Shown one piece after another: positions 1 through 6,688 of a stretch of DNA of 10,585 nt. The stretch is from Pleurotus ostreatus/Saccharomyces cerevisiae fusant (Eukaryota > Opisthokonta). The first letter of the stretch is position 1; each line of letters begins with the position of its first letter. The stretch is taken from NCBI GenBank assembly GCA_024196135.1, contig JAMQCK010001227.1:1-10585 (forward strand). Direction: 5' to 3'. The notes beneath the pieces are model-generated. The model did not search any database, was not told where the DNA came from, and saw only the letters and a program-made list of their open reading frames with translations. A program made the position numbers and the translations under genes.

Positions 1-132
1 GGGTGGCTGATCACATGAGGGGTGACGGTGGTGTGATGCGTGACAGGACAAAGGACGTGATTGGCTGGAGGAGGTGAAAAAACAAGGCAGGGCTGCCAGA
101 GCACAGAGAGTGCGCATCCGGGGCTCATAACC
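1..132. other. Left-edge intergenic stretch, nothing recognised
   Basis: Purine-rich on the plus strand, with several GTGA/TGATG words. No open frame of note, no repeat shared with the rest of the window and no promoter signal that I can support. Confidence 0.5.
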
Positions 133-488
133 TATCAGAAGTGGATGCAAGGAGCGACCGACGGGTAGGGAGGTTGCGGATAGCAGGAGCGTCGGCGGTG
201 ATGATCGAATACAACCCAGCGGTTGGATGGCAGCAGCAAGGGGGATAAAGCAAGCAGCAGACCCGGTACAAAGCCCCGGGCAAGGGCCTCAGAGGCCCCC
301 TCAGCCGGGCAGGTGGCGGGGGGGCTGGCGCGCCCAGCGGCAACGCCGAACACAGACACGGACCGAAGGCGACAACGCACGGACTAAAGAGTGTATAGTG
401 TGACTACTCGGTATATAAATCGTGAGCGCGTGACGTGACCGAGTGACTGCTAGAGTCGAGCTGTACCTAATACATACAACTCGTGACA
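133..488. mobile_element. LTR-like element, family 1, copy 1 (356 bp)
   Basis: The segment starting at about 163 is repeated with high similarity at 3663-3992, including the words GGGTAGGGAGGT, GATAGCAGGAGCG, ACAACCCAGCGGTTGGAT and GGCGCGCCCAGCGGCAACGC. The left end (TATCAGAAGTGG) and right end (TCGTGACA) match the ends of the shorter relative at 578-793, where a target duplication fixes the boundaries; that is why I extend this copy to 133. The element carries a TATATAAA box near 411. The flanking pentamers (TAACC, GGTCA) do not match, so this is either an old copy, a recombination product or one LTR of a once longer element. Orientation is uncertain because a TATATA-type motif reads on both strands. 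Apparent reading frames on the minus strand inside it are Pro/Arg-rich shadows. Confidence 0.6.
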
Positions 489-572
489 GGTCATGCACCA
501 AAGTTGGGGAGTGGCACAGGTGTAAACCCGGATGTGTGAAGGGCTACCCGCACCCTACCCCAGCAGGGTCTA
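489..572. other. Spacer between two family-1 elements
   Basis: Unique 84-bp stretch. No coding or regulatory signal recognised. Confidence 0.4.
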
Positions 573-577
573 GCACC

Positions 578-793
578 TTTCAGAAGTGGAAGGGGATACA
601 GAGACTGGCAACGGAGGCACAGTCGACACGGACACAGCCACCGACTGGAAGGCGACAATGCAATGGACTGAATAGAAAGGTAGGTGAAGAGACGTGTAAG
701 CTACCGATCTTGTATATACTTGTTGTCCAAGGGCTTTAAAGCACAGCCCAGTATAGATGAGTCAGAAGTGTCTACAAATACCCACTTGTGACA
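578..793. mobile_element. Solo LTR, family 1, short subtype (216 bp)
   Basis: The element begins TTTCAGAAGTGG and ends CCACTTGTGACA; the reverse complement of the end is TGTCACAAGTGG, a 10/12 match to the start, so the ends are inverted repeats. It is flanked by a perfect 5-bp duplication GCACC at 573-577 and 794-798, as expected for integrase-mediated LTR insertion. A central block (GAAGGCGACAATGCA and GGACTGAA nearby) matches family-1 copy 1 near 366-385, and a TATATAC box lies near 713. No coding content. The first dinucleotide is TT rather than the canonical TG, which I read as a later mutation. Confidence 0.68.
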
Positions 794-804
794 GCACCCC
801 ATGT

Positions 805-850
805 CAGTGGTCGGGTTTTGTGGGGTTTTTGCAGGGTTGGGGCCTGACCC
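805..850 (-). repeat. Probable hAT terminal inverted repeat and G-rich subterminal region
   Basis: Reading inward from 805 the sequence starts CAGTGGTCGGG and continues with G/T-rich blocks (GGGTTTTGTGGGG, GGGTTTTTGCAGGGTTGGGG). hAT elements typically start CAG-G and carry such subterminal repeats, and this lies just beyond the 3' end of the hAT coding remnant. The neighbouring octamer CCCCATGT (797-804) would be the target duplication, but I could not find a matching second end in the window. Confidence 0.4.
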
Positions 851-898
851 TGGGGTATAATACAGCACCATTCAGTTGACAAAGACAGTGAGGTATAC

Positions 899-1525
899 CT
901 ACATATAAAGTACACAATATAACCTACAATCACTTACGAGATTGTATTGAATGTGATCCCATCCAGGCTTCAGTGGCAGGTCCTCACCACGTACATCATC
1001 CTCCCGTGCAGCAGCCAAAACATCTCCGTTCTCGACAAGGCCATTCTTGTACCACGAGTTGAGGCATAGTAGAGCTCACGTGGTCTGGACTGACATGCGG
1101 CTGCGTACATGAGAGAGGATCAGCCGCCCTTTGCTGAATAAGCGCTCGACTGCGACCAACGTGGCTGTAGGACCTGGTGAGATGGATAATATGGTAGGTA
1201 AAGACAATGTACCAGGGATGGTGTGGTAATCGAGGGCCATATGCAACAGGCGGGGGTAGAGAGCACGGTGGCCAATCCACTACTTGATGATGTTGTCCGT
1301 ACTCTCGAGGTCGGCAAGAAGATAGCGTTTGAGCTCATTATGGATGTTGGTGGCCTTGATTGGCGTGTTTGCCTCAAGGTGGTCAAAGATATTGTCAGAG
1401 CCAGACATCTCATGGGGCATATGTAAGGCAAGCATTGCAGGCAAGAGGGTGACACACTGAAGACAATTCATTGTCAGCTCCATCAGACACATTGGTGAGT
1501 TAGGAATGATAATGACTAATCTCAT
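899..1525 (-). pseudogene. hAT-family transposase, C-terminal remnant
   Basis: hAT transposases are DNA-binding nucleases that cut and paste their own element; the C-terminal hATC region mediates dimerisation. One minus-strand frame from ATG 1525 to the stop at 899-901 (209 codons) is open apart from two stops. It shows NELKRYLLADLES, then WIGHRALYPRLLHMALDYHT, then VAVERLFSKGRLILSHVRSR, then ALLCLNSWYKNGLVENGDV and a final W-D tail: the usual order of the hATC domain. The stops are TAG at 1280-1282, where the family usually has a Trp-Trp pair, and TGA near 1077, between SVQTT and ALLCL where the family has Arg (CGA to TGA). A 39-nt segment, 1174-1212, with GT and CAG ends interrupts the conserved IP-x-VERLF stretch without changing frame and may be a short intron. 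The N-terminal DDE part is absent, so the gene is dead. The family call is firm; the intron is inference. Confidence 0.82.
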
Positions 1526-1678
1526 CCTTTACACCCTGCCTTCTGCCAAAATTGGGGAACAACTTTCTTTGCTGCAACAATCACATGCCTCTTTGCCCCT
1601 TTCTCACGCGTGCCTCCCCATCCCCCTGATAATTCCCCCGCTCTTCCACTCCTTTTCTTAGTGCTTTTTATTTCCCTC
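1526..1678. other. Pyrimidine-rich spacer
   Basis: Between the hAT remnant and the first inverted LTR. Rich in C and T on the plus strand. No gene or repeat recognised. Confidence 0.4.
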
Positions 1679-1683
1679 CTCCC

Positions 1684-1851
1684 TGTGGAAGTCGGGTTTT
1701 TGGCGATCGGCACACGCGCACGTGATCAGCGCTTTATATACCGCATTTTTGTAGTTTTTACCTTATCCGTTTCTCCTTGTACCACCATACAGGACAATCA
1801 GAATACAATCTATTTCTGCTAGACTCGAGGCGACAGATGACTACAACAACA
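1684..1851 (+). mobile_element. Solo LTR, family 2, copy 1 (168 bp)
   Basis: The unit starts TGTGGAAGTCGGG and ends CTACAACAACA, giving canonical TG...CA ends. It is flanked by the perfect pentamer CTCCC at 1679-1683 and 1852-1856, the 5-bp target duplication typical of LTR retrotransposons. A TATA box (CTTTATATA) lies about 50 bp from the left end, which fits plus orientation. The same 168 bp recurs in reverse at 1942-2109 with about ten differences counted by eye (about 94% identity). No coding content; the parent element is not in the window. Confidence 0.75.
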
Positions 1852-1856
1852 CTCCC

Positions 1857-1936
1857 CTCAAGTACCCCCATCCCGTCATCTAACATCCACCCATTTCAGC
1901 CGTCAGCAACTGCCCTCATGCTACTACTATCATGAC
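1857..1936. other. Spacer between inverted LTRs
   Basis: About 80 bp of C-rich unique sequence between the two inverted copies. It would form the loop if the arms paired. No motif recognised. Confidence 0.5.
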
Positions 1937-1941
1937 TGCTG

Positions 1942-2109
1942 TGTTGTTGTAGTCGTCTGTCGCCTCAAGTCCAGCAGATATAGAGTGAATTCTGATTGTC
2001 CTGTATGGTGGTACAAGGAGAAACGGATAAGGTAAAAACTACAAAAATGCGGTATATAAAGCGCTGATCACATGCGCATGCGGCGATCGCCAAAAACCCG
2101 ACTTCCACA
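1942..2109 (-). mobile_element. Solo LTR, family 2, copy 2, inverted (168 bp)
   Basis: Reverse complement of the unit at 1684-1851, same length and same termini (TGTGGAAG...ACAACAACA on the minus strand), differing at about ten positions, mostly transitions. Flanking pentamers are TGCTG (1937-1941) and TGGCG (2110-2114), which agree at three of five positions, so the target duplication is either decayed or absent. The TATATAAAG box sits at the equivalent place. Confidence 0.65.
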
Positions 2110-2294
2110 TGGCGCTGCCTGCACGCGCAGCGCTACCTCCCGCCCGTTCCTGCCCTTACGTCATCCCCGTGGCTATGCTTCTTTCCACCCCCTCAGCCTT
2201 TTCTGTCTTGTGGGTCCTTGCTTGTTACCACAATACACCCCCCGCCAATCGAATATAAGATGTCCATTCCTTATCTATGCTCCACTTTTCCTAT
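2110..2294. other. Intergenic stretch with CCAAT and ATATAAG on the plus strand
   Basis: C/T-rich spacer between the inverted LTR and the 3' end of the Cys-rich gene. A CCAAT word near 2249 and ATATAAG shortly after resemble a plus-strand promoter, followed by pyrimidine-rich leader-like sequence. The only plus-strand frame downstream of it that starts with ATG (2325) is 30 codons and antisense to the Cys-rich gene, so I do not call a gene here. Confidence 0.3.
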
Positions 2295-2811
2295 CTACAC
2301 GTCCTTCGTCAACACGATGAGATGATCCAGCAGTTTGCTGATGTGATCAATATGCTCGCTGACGGCGTCAAAGAGGATGGTGCTGTTGCTGGTCTCCCCG
2401 TGGAACCCCTTTAAGCCATCACTGGTGCAGTTCTTGTGGGGGCAAGGCAGGCCCTGGTGCTTTGGGCACTTGCCGTTCGGCTTTGACAATGGACTCTGGC
2501 ACTCAGGACATATGTCCCTTGAACACACCATGCAGACCGGCTGTAAGCATGGCTTCCCAAAGCCCTCCACCATCTTCCCACACCCACACTCCTGGGTTTG
2601 CTTCTTTGCGTTCTTCTGAGCATTTTGTTAGCGTGAACATAAGCAAAGGCAGGAGCACGTACGATTTCAGTCAGCCCGGGGATCAGCTGGGAACTGAGTA
2701 CACCCGCGATGCGGAGGGCGGACACTACGTTCTAATGTACATTAGAGAGTGTGAACGAAGGAGGGTGGGACTTGAATCTGAGGAGGTGTTTATGGTTGTG
2801 GCGTTGGGCAT
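2295..2811 (-). CDS. Small Cys-rich, putative zinc-binding protein, spliced (about 140 aa), unknown function
   Basis: I do not recognise the family. My model joins exons 2811-2772, 2724-2663 and 2615-2295, separated by two introns of 47 nt each. The second intron is well supported: donor GTACGT at 2662, branch motif CGCTAAC, acceptor CTCAG at 2616, with frame kept. The first has a weaker donor (GTCCCA) but a CTAAT branch motif and a TAG acceptor, and joining also keeps frame. The product has a Ser/Thr-rich start, then C44-G-C46, C57-x4-C62-x2-C65-x4-C70-x2-C73, C84-x2-H87 and C92-x4-C97, a pattern that suggests two or more zinc sites, then a helical tail (AVSEHIDHISKLLDHL). A TATATAA box lies at 2833-2840, close upstream of the ATG, so the leader would be very short. 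Nothing in it is obviously broken, unlike its neighbours. The exact start is uncertain; an exon further upstream is possible. Confidence 0.45.
2616..2662 (-). other. Predicted intron of the Cys-rich gene (47 nt)
   Basis: Minus-strand GTACGT donor, CTAAC branch point about 16 nt before the acceptor, and TCAG acceptor. Size and signals are typical of basidiomycete introns. The frames on both sides join in phase 0. Confidence 0.6.
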
Positions 2812-2832
2812 AAAAAGTGTGTTGCTGTTGCT

Positions 2833-2840
2833 GTTATATA
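2833..2840 (-). promoter_or_regulatory. TATA box upstream of the Cys-rich gene
   Basis: TATATAAC on the minus strand, about 22 nt before the proposed ATG at 2811-2809. The distance is short for a TATA box, so transcription would start at or just after this ATG, which weakens either the start codon or the box. Confidence 0.3.
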
Positions 2841-2952
2841 CGCTCAGGCGTGTTCAGGGTCAGCTCCCGCCACCCTTCATTCTTCGCAAAAATAGTGTGT
2901 ACAGGGTGCTTCTGTCTGCATTTGGTGCTTTCGTTGGGGTGGCATGAACATG

Positions 2953-3118
2953 TCAGCTGAGGCACTCAGTAAGGTGATTTTCACAAGCTAAAAGAGCACA
3001 GGACGCGCAAGACTAAAGTACAGTCAGTAAGTAGTATGAGTACAGTAAGTGAATAACATACCCTCAGTCTTCCTGCTAGTGAGATGTGGGGAGCCGAGCA
3101 TTGTTCATAGCCTTGCAT
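2953..3118 (-). other. Possible small spliced gene or exon pair
   Basis: On the minus strand a canonical intron candidate runs 3061-3013 (49 nt): donor GTATGT, branch CTGAC, acceptor TTTAG. The frame upstream (open from about 3217, ATG at 3118) joins in phase 0 to SCASCALLACENHLTECLS and a stop at 2953, giving 38 residues; an alternative acceptor at 2988 joins a different 30-codon frame. Only the splice signals support this. It may be an upstream part of the neighbouring Cys-rich gene or a chance arrangement. Confidence 0.2.
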
Positions 3119-3355
3119 GTTCCCTGGATGATTCTCAGCATAATTGAATGTAGACCTCGAGTCGACCGCGGCAGTTCTCGATCTGGTAGGGGGCAGTAAC
3201 TTGGGCGATGTGCACACTTTCCCTCATTTATCATTGGGCAGCCCTGCTCTGCCGGATGCCTTGCATGCCCTTCTACAAGATCAAAAGCTTGATAGCATGA
3301 GACTATTGATGGACAGGGGCTTGGCTTGTGCCTGTCTGACGAGAGAGGCAGCACA
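3119..3355. other. Unassigned stretch left of LTR A
   Basis: Frames are open on both strands but none matches a family I know. The last 15 bases before the LTR, ending GAGAGAGGCAGCACA, are purine-rich and resemble a polypurine tract, which would fit this being the 3' internal end of a retroelement whose 3' LTR is 3356-3662. That reading is inference. Confidence 0.25.
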
Positions 3356-3662
3356 TGTAGGCCTTGGTGTCTACGTGCTCTCTAGCGCCTATGGTATTTT
3401 CTGTGATTTTACGGACTTTTCCCGGTACTGTACGCTTACTTACAGTCCTATCTCTGCGCTCGTGCCTTACTGCCGAGCGCCACGTTATTTCCCGGCATTT
3501 TCCGGCCGCTCCTGCCTAGAGCGGCACATCTGAGTCTTTTCTCTTCCTGACTTGTTTGCTGTCACTCTAGGTGCATAGTTATGCATTCTGTACTGCTGAA
3601 TATATATCTGACTCGTTTGCTGTCACTCTAGTGTAATTACTGGCTCGATTCTACCTCGGACA
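3356..3662 (+). mobile_element. LTR, family 3, copy A (307 bp)
   Basis: Homologous over its full length to 6381-6688. It starts TGTAGGCCTTGGTGTC and ends TACCTCGGACA, so it has TG...CA ends. Shared internal features are a hairpin with stem GCCGCTC/GAGCGGC at about 3504-3524 and a 24-nt direct repeat beginning CTGACT (3547-3570 and 3608-3631). The flanking pentamers GCACA and GGGTA do not match, and its right end abuts exactly the truncated family-1 element at 3663. It is therefore either a 3' LTR of an element whose left part is deleted or a recombination product. The plus-strand frame across it (3144-3533) is not a gene. Confidence 0.7.
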
Positions 3663-3992
3663 GGGTAGGGAGGTCGCGGATAGCAGGAGCGTCAGCGATG
3701 ATGATTGAATACAACCCAGCGGTTGGATAGCAGCAGCAAGGGGGAGAGACAAGCAACAGACCCGGTACAAAGCCCCGGGCAAGGGCTTCAGAGGCCCCCT
3801 CAGCCAGGCAGGCGGTGGGGGGGGGGGGCTGGCGCGCCCAGCGGCAACGCCAAACACAGACACAGACCGAAGGCGACAATGCACGGACTAAAGAGTGTAT
3901 AGTGTGGCTACTCGGTATATTTATCGTGAGCGCGTGACGTGACCGAGTGACTGCCAGAGTCGAGTTGTACCTAATACCTACAACCTGTGACA
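3663..3992. mobile_element. LTR-like element, family 1, copy 2, left-truncated (330 bp)
   Basis: Closely matches 163-488 base for base with scattered substitutions and a longer G tract (about 12 G near 3817-3828). It ends CTGTGACA like the other family members. The first 30 bp found in copy 1 (TATCAGAAGTGG onward) are missing because LTR A joins here. The minus-strand 157-residue frame overlapping it is a by-product of the repeat and not a credible protein. Confidence 0.65.
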
Positions 3993-5098
3993 AGGGTGAC
4001 AATGGCCACGCCACCAGAAGAGGCGAAGGTTGGCGCGTCAGGCCAGGACTCCGCAGGTCACATAACCGCTCGGAACATTTTGGCCACAGTAAATTTGCTC
4101 TTGTCTTCATCTCTCACCATTTTCCTGCCCGCTCAACGCGCGTTGGCCGCCAGGCTGCCCATTGGTCTTTCTTCTACATCCTCTCAACGTTACCGCCACC
4201 CCCGCTTCCCCACCTCCCCCTCTGCTCCCCTCCCAACCCCTATCTCTGCCTGCCACGCATCTTGTGCGTCCGGGTGGTTCATGCCCGCCTACCTCAGCCA
4301 CCCTGCGCGTGAGGGTTCATTGCCATGTGACATGGCACGTCCACGCTCTGCACATGCATGGGCCTTTTATGTCTGCGGTCGGCCGTGCGTACTGAGGTAT
4401 GCGCGGCCCGGCGGGGCTTACCTGCCCTTGCTGACCAGCTGCATGCTGTGCTTACACGATGTGTGGAGTCACGCAGGCGGCGGCTTGGAGCAGACCCTAG
4501 TGGCAGACGCAAGAGCAGACGCGGCACGCGCAGGACAATGCAGGGCATTCCCGCCCCAGCGCGCTACCCGACGAGTGCTGCGAGTCTTGGGTATTTGCCC
4601 AGGATGTGCAACTTGACGGCAGGCATGCAAGCTCGGCATCTGCTGAGTGGCGAGTTTTTGAGCCCGAGCAAGCGCACGACACGGAGAGCGTCGCAGGAGG
4701 GCGCAAGCACAGAATGTCCTGATGACAGTAGGTGCATGCGGCGCGATTTTTGGTCCATAATTAACCCCTGTTACAGGTAACTATCCGGTGTCAGGACCTG
4801 CTGCACACGAGCGGCGCTGGCACGTGCCGTGGCAATGGGAAGCACACATTGGGCAACAACGAGGGTGGGTTGGGTGGCGGATGCGGGTGGGTTCATGGGA
4901 CGTGCTGGAGGTGGTTGGAGGTGCACACGTAGCACCCCAGCAAGCGAGTGGGGGGCCTGGCCTATGTGAGGAGAATGTAAATCTTTAATGTAGTATATAC
5001 GGATTAGTAACTGATCAATAATAAGCAATTTAGTGATCATTCATATGAATTTAGGACTAAAAAATGAAAACCTGATGTGGTTTCATGATGCTTGGCTG
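3993..5098. other. 1.1-kb stretch without a recognisable gene
   Basis: GC-rich up to about 4740, AT-richer after about 4980. A plus-strand frame from ATG 4002 to the stop at 4614-4616 (204 codons) is open, but its product is Ala/Arg/Pro/Cys-rich with no known motif, and stop codons are rare by chance at this base composition. A pyrimidine-rich tract (4180-4250) followed by ATG 4280 could suggest a promoter with a 112-codon ORF in the same frame; support is weak. I see no repeat shared with the rest of the window. Confidence 0.3.
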
Positions 5099-5100
5099 AA

Positions 5101-5223
5101 CTCAAGCCAACTCAAGCAGGCTCAAGTGGGTCAAGGGTGAGTCAAGTGTCTTGAGAACGTTTGAAATTAGGCAATAGCTTTTTAAGCTCTTGAGTGTTTG
5201 AGACACTTGAGCCCACTTTTGAG
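5101..5223. repeat. CTCAAG/CTTGAG repeat cluster with 10-bp period and inverted half
   Basis: TCAAG occurs at 5102, 5112, 5122, 5131 and 5142, close to a 10-bp period, and the complement CTTGAG/TTTGAG recurs at 5150, 5189, 5198, 5206 and 5218. A perfect 10-bp inverted repeat, TCAAGTGTCT (5142-5151) and AGACACTTGA (5201-5210), links the halves. It precedes the gypsy remnant. Its origin, possibly a decayed transposon end, is unknown. Confidence 0.55.
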
Positions 5224-5628
5224 TCCGGCTGAGTCCGCTTCAGGCATGGGCCGTTTTTCCTGATGTACCACGTCTGACGCTTCCCGGAAGAATCTGCCGC
5301 TTTTCATGTGGCGTGAGAGACAGCCAAGAAATACCTCTGCCAATACAGGGAGTTCTTTGATACTCTCGAGAAACTCAAGTTTGACACCGTGCAGCAAGAA
5401 CGGTGCTTCCTCGCAAAGGCCATGGAGTTCTTCAAGCAAGAAGGAACTGTCTACTGTTGGCGCCACAACCTACCGCTGCAACGGGTAGTCCTCTCCTCCA
5501 CAACGGCTTCAGATTCTAGCTCAAGCCCTTGAGCAACTGGGCCATCGAGGGGTGCAGGGCACCTTTAAAACGCTTTGCAAGCGCATGTTCTGGCCTCACC
5601 TATATGCTGATGTACGCCACCATGTGCA

Positions 5629-5893
5629 TGTTGAGCATGCGGGGAAGCGCGCCTAGCAGCTTACCTGGTGGTAAGGAGCTTGATATGAGGCAAGCGCAGA
5701 GGTAGGTAAAGACCTGTTATTCTGGAGGGCAGAGAGGGCCTCCTTATATATGCACAGGATGGTAGGTAGCATGTGATAATGTAGTGGACGTGTAAACAAT
5801 AAACATATGATGTCGTAGTGTGTGTCCACGTGTGTCCATGTGTCCGTCATGTGATACGTGAGTCATAATATGTGACAGGCCAGATGTCCAACA
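5629..5893 (+). mobile_element. Solo LTR, family 4, inserted in the gypsy integrase (265 bp)
   Basis: Starts TGTTGAGCATGC and ends GATGTCCAACA, with 5-bp inverted ends TGTTG/CAACA. Flanked by a perfect duplication GTGCA at 5624-5628 and 5894-5898. It carries a TATATATG box near 5744 and an AATAAA polyadenylation-type signal at 5798-5803, which sets plus orientation. Deleting the LTR and one GTGCA rejoins the integrase codons exactly between its HHV and CQ motifs. No open frame of its own. Confidence 0.88.
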
Positions 5894-6380
5894 GTGCAGT
5901 CCTGTCATGACTGTCAAATCTGCAGTCTTTGGCAGCTAGAAGCACCACTCACTGTCTCTATCCCCGTACAGCTAGTTGACAAGATTTATATGGTCGCAAT
6001 GTACATGCCCGAGACCGACAATAGTTTCAAATATATTATTGCCGCCAGAGATGATTTGTCTGGGGTATGTGAGGCAAGGGCACTCAAGACGCTATGTTCC
6101 GCCGAAGTGGGAAGCTTTGTTAAGGAGCAATAATATACAGGTATGGAATCCCGCAAATAGTGGTCTCAGATAACGGAAAGGAATTTCAGGGGGTATTTGA
6201 TAGAATAATGAGGCGATTCAATATCCCATTACGCAAGATCACCCCATACAACCACCATGCAAACGGGGTAGTTGAGCGCGGACATTTTACCTTGTGCAAA
6301 GCGATTGCTAAGGTGTATGTCCACAACCTGGCCCGCTAAACTCCCTCTAGCCGTATTTGCAGATCACATAACCATAAGCA

Positions 6381-6688
6381 TATTGGACTTGGTGTCTACG
6401 CGCTCTCTAGCGCCTATGGTATTTTCTATGATTTTTACGGACTTTTTCCGGTACTGTATGCTTACTTACAGTCCTACTCATGCGCTCGCGCCTTACTGCC
6501 AAGCACCACATTATTTCCCGGCATTTTCTGGCCGCTCCTGCCTAGAGCGGCACATCCGAGTCTTTTCTCTTCCTGACTCATTTGCTGTTGCTCTAGGTGC
6601 GTAGTTATACGTAGTATCTTGCTACTTGTGAATCTGACTCGTTTGCTGTTGCTATAGTGTGATTACTGGCTCGATTCTACCTCGGACA
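6381..6688 (+). mobile_element. Solo LTR, family 3, copy B, inserted in the gypsy integrase (308 bp)
   Basis: Full-length relative of 3356-3662, ending TACCTCGGACA and starting TATTGGACTTGGTGTC (TG of copy A changed to TA). Flanked by a perfect duplication AAGCA at 6376-6380 and 6689-6693. Removing it with one duplication restores the integrase frame between the ADHIT and TGYSPYQLL motifs. The hairpin (about 6527-6547) and the 24-nt direct repeat (6573-6596, 6634-6657, spacing 61 as in copy A) are conserved. The 110-codon frame crossing it is not a gene. Confidence 0.87.

Noticed and set aside
1684..2109. Single MITE or fold-back transposon with 169-bp inverted repeats
   Set aside because: The outer flanks (CTCCC and TGGCG) do not match, whereas the left arm alone has a perfect CTCCC duplication.
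2325..2417. Plus-strand 30-codon ORF after CCAAT and ATATAAG words
   Set aside because: It is antisense to the last exon of the Cys-rich gene, short, and without further support.
3144..3533. 129-residue plus-strand ORF
   Set aside because: It runs from unassigned sequence into the middle of LTR copy A; the LTR part is noncoding and the rest has no recognisable motif.
3640..3662. tRNA B-box-like GGCTCGATTC at the end of family-3 repeats, suggesting a SINE
   Set aside because: No matching A box at the right distance; TG...CA ends and a 5-bp duplication at copy B indicate an LTR.
3637..4110. 157-residue minus-strand ORF across the family-1 repeat
   Set aside because: It lies almost wholly within a repeat also present at 163-488, is Pro/Arg/Ser-rich, and the equivalent frame is broken differently in copy 1.
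3998..4616. About 204-codon plus-strand ORF as a real gene
   Set aside because: The region is GC-rich, so long frames arise by chance; the product has no domain, and no intron or homology signal supports it. Kept only as a note in the unassigned stretch.
5182..5466. 94-residue minus-strand ORF
   Set aside because: It is antisense to the pre-integrase part of the gypsy remnant, whose plus-strand frame has clear family similarity.
6272..6604. 110-residue plus-strand ORF
   Set aside because: A chimera of the gypsy integrase remnant and the solo LTR inserted in it.
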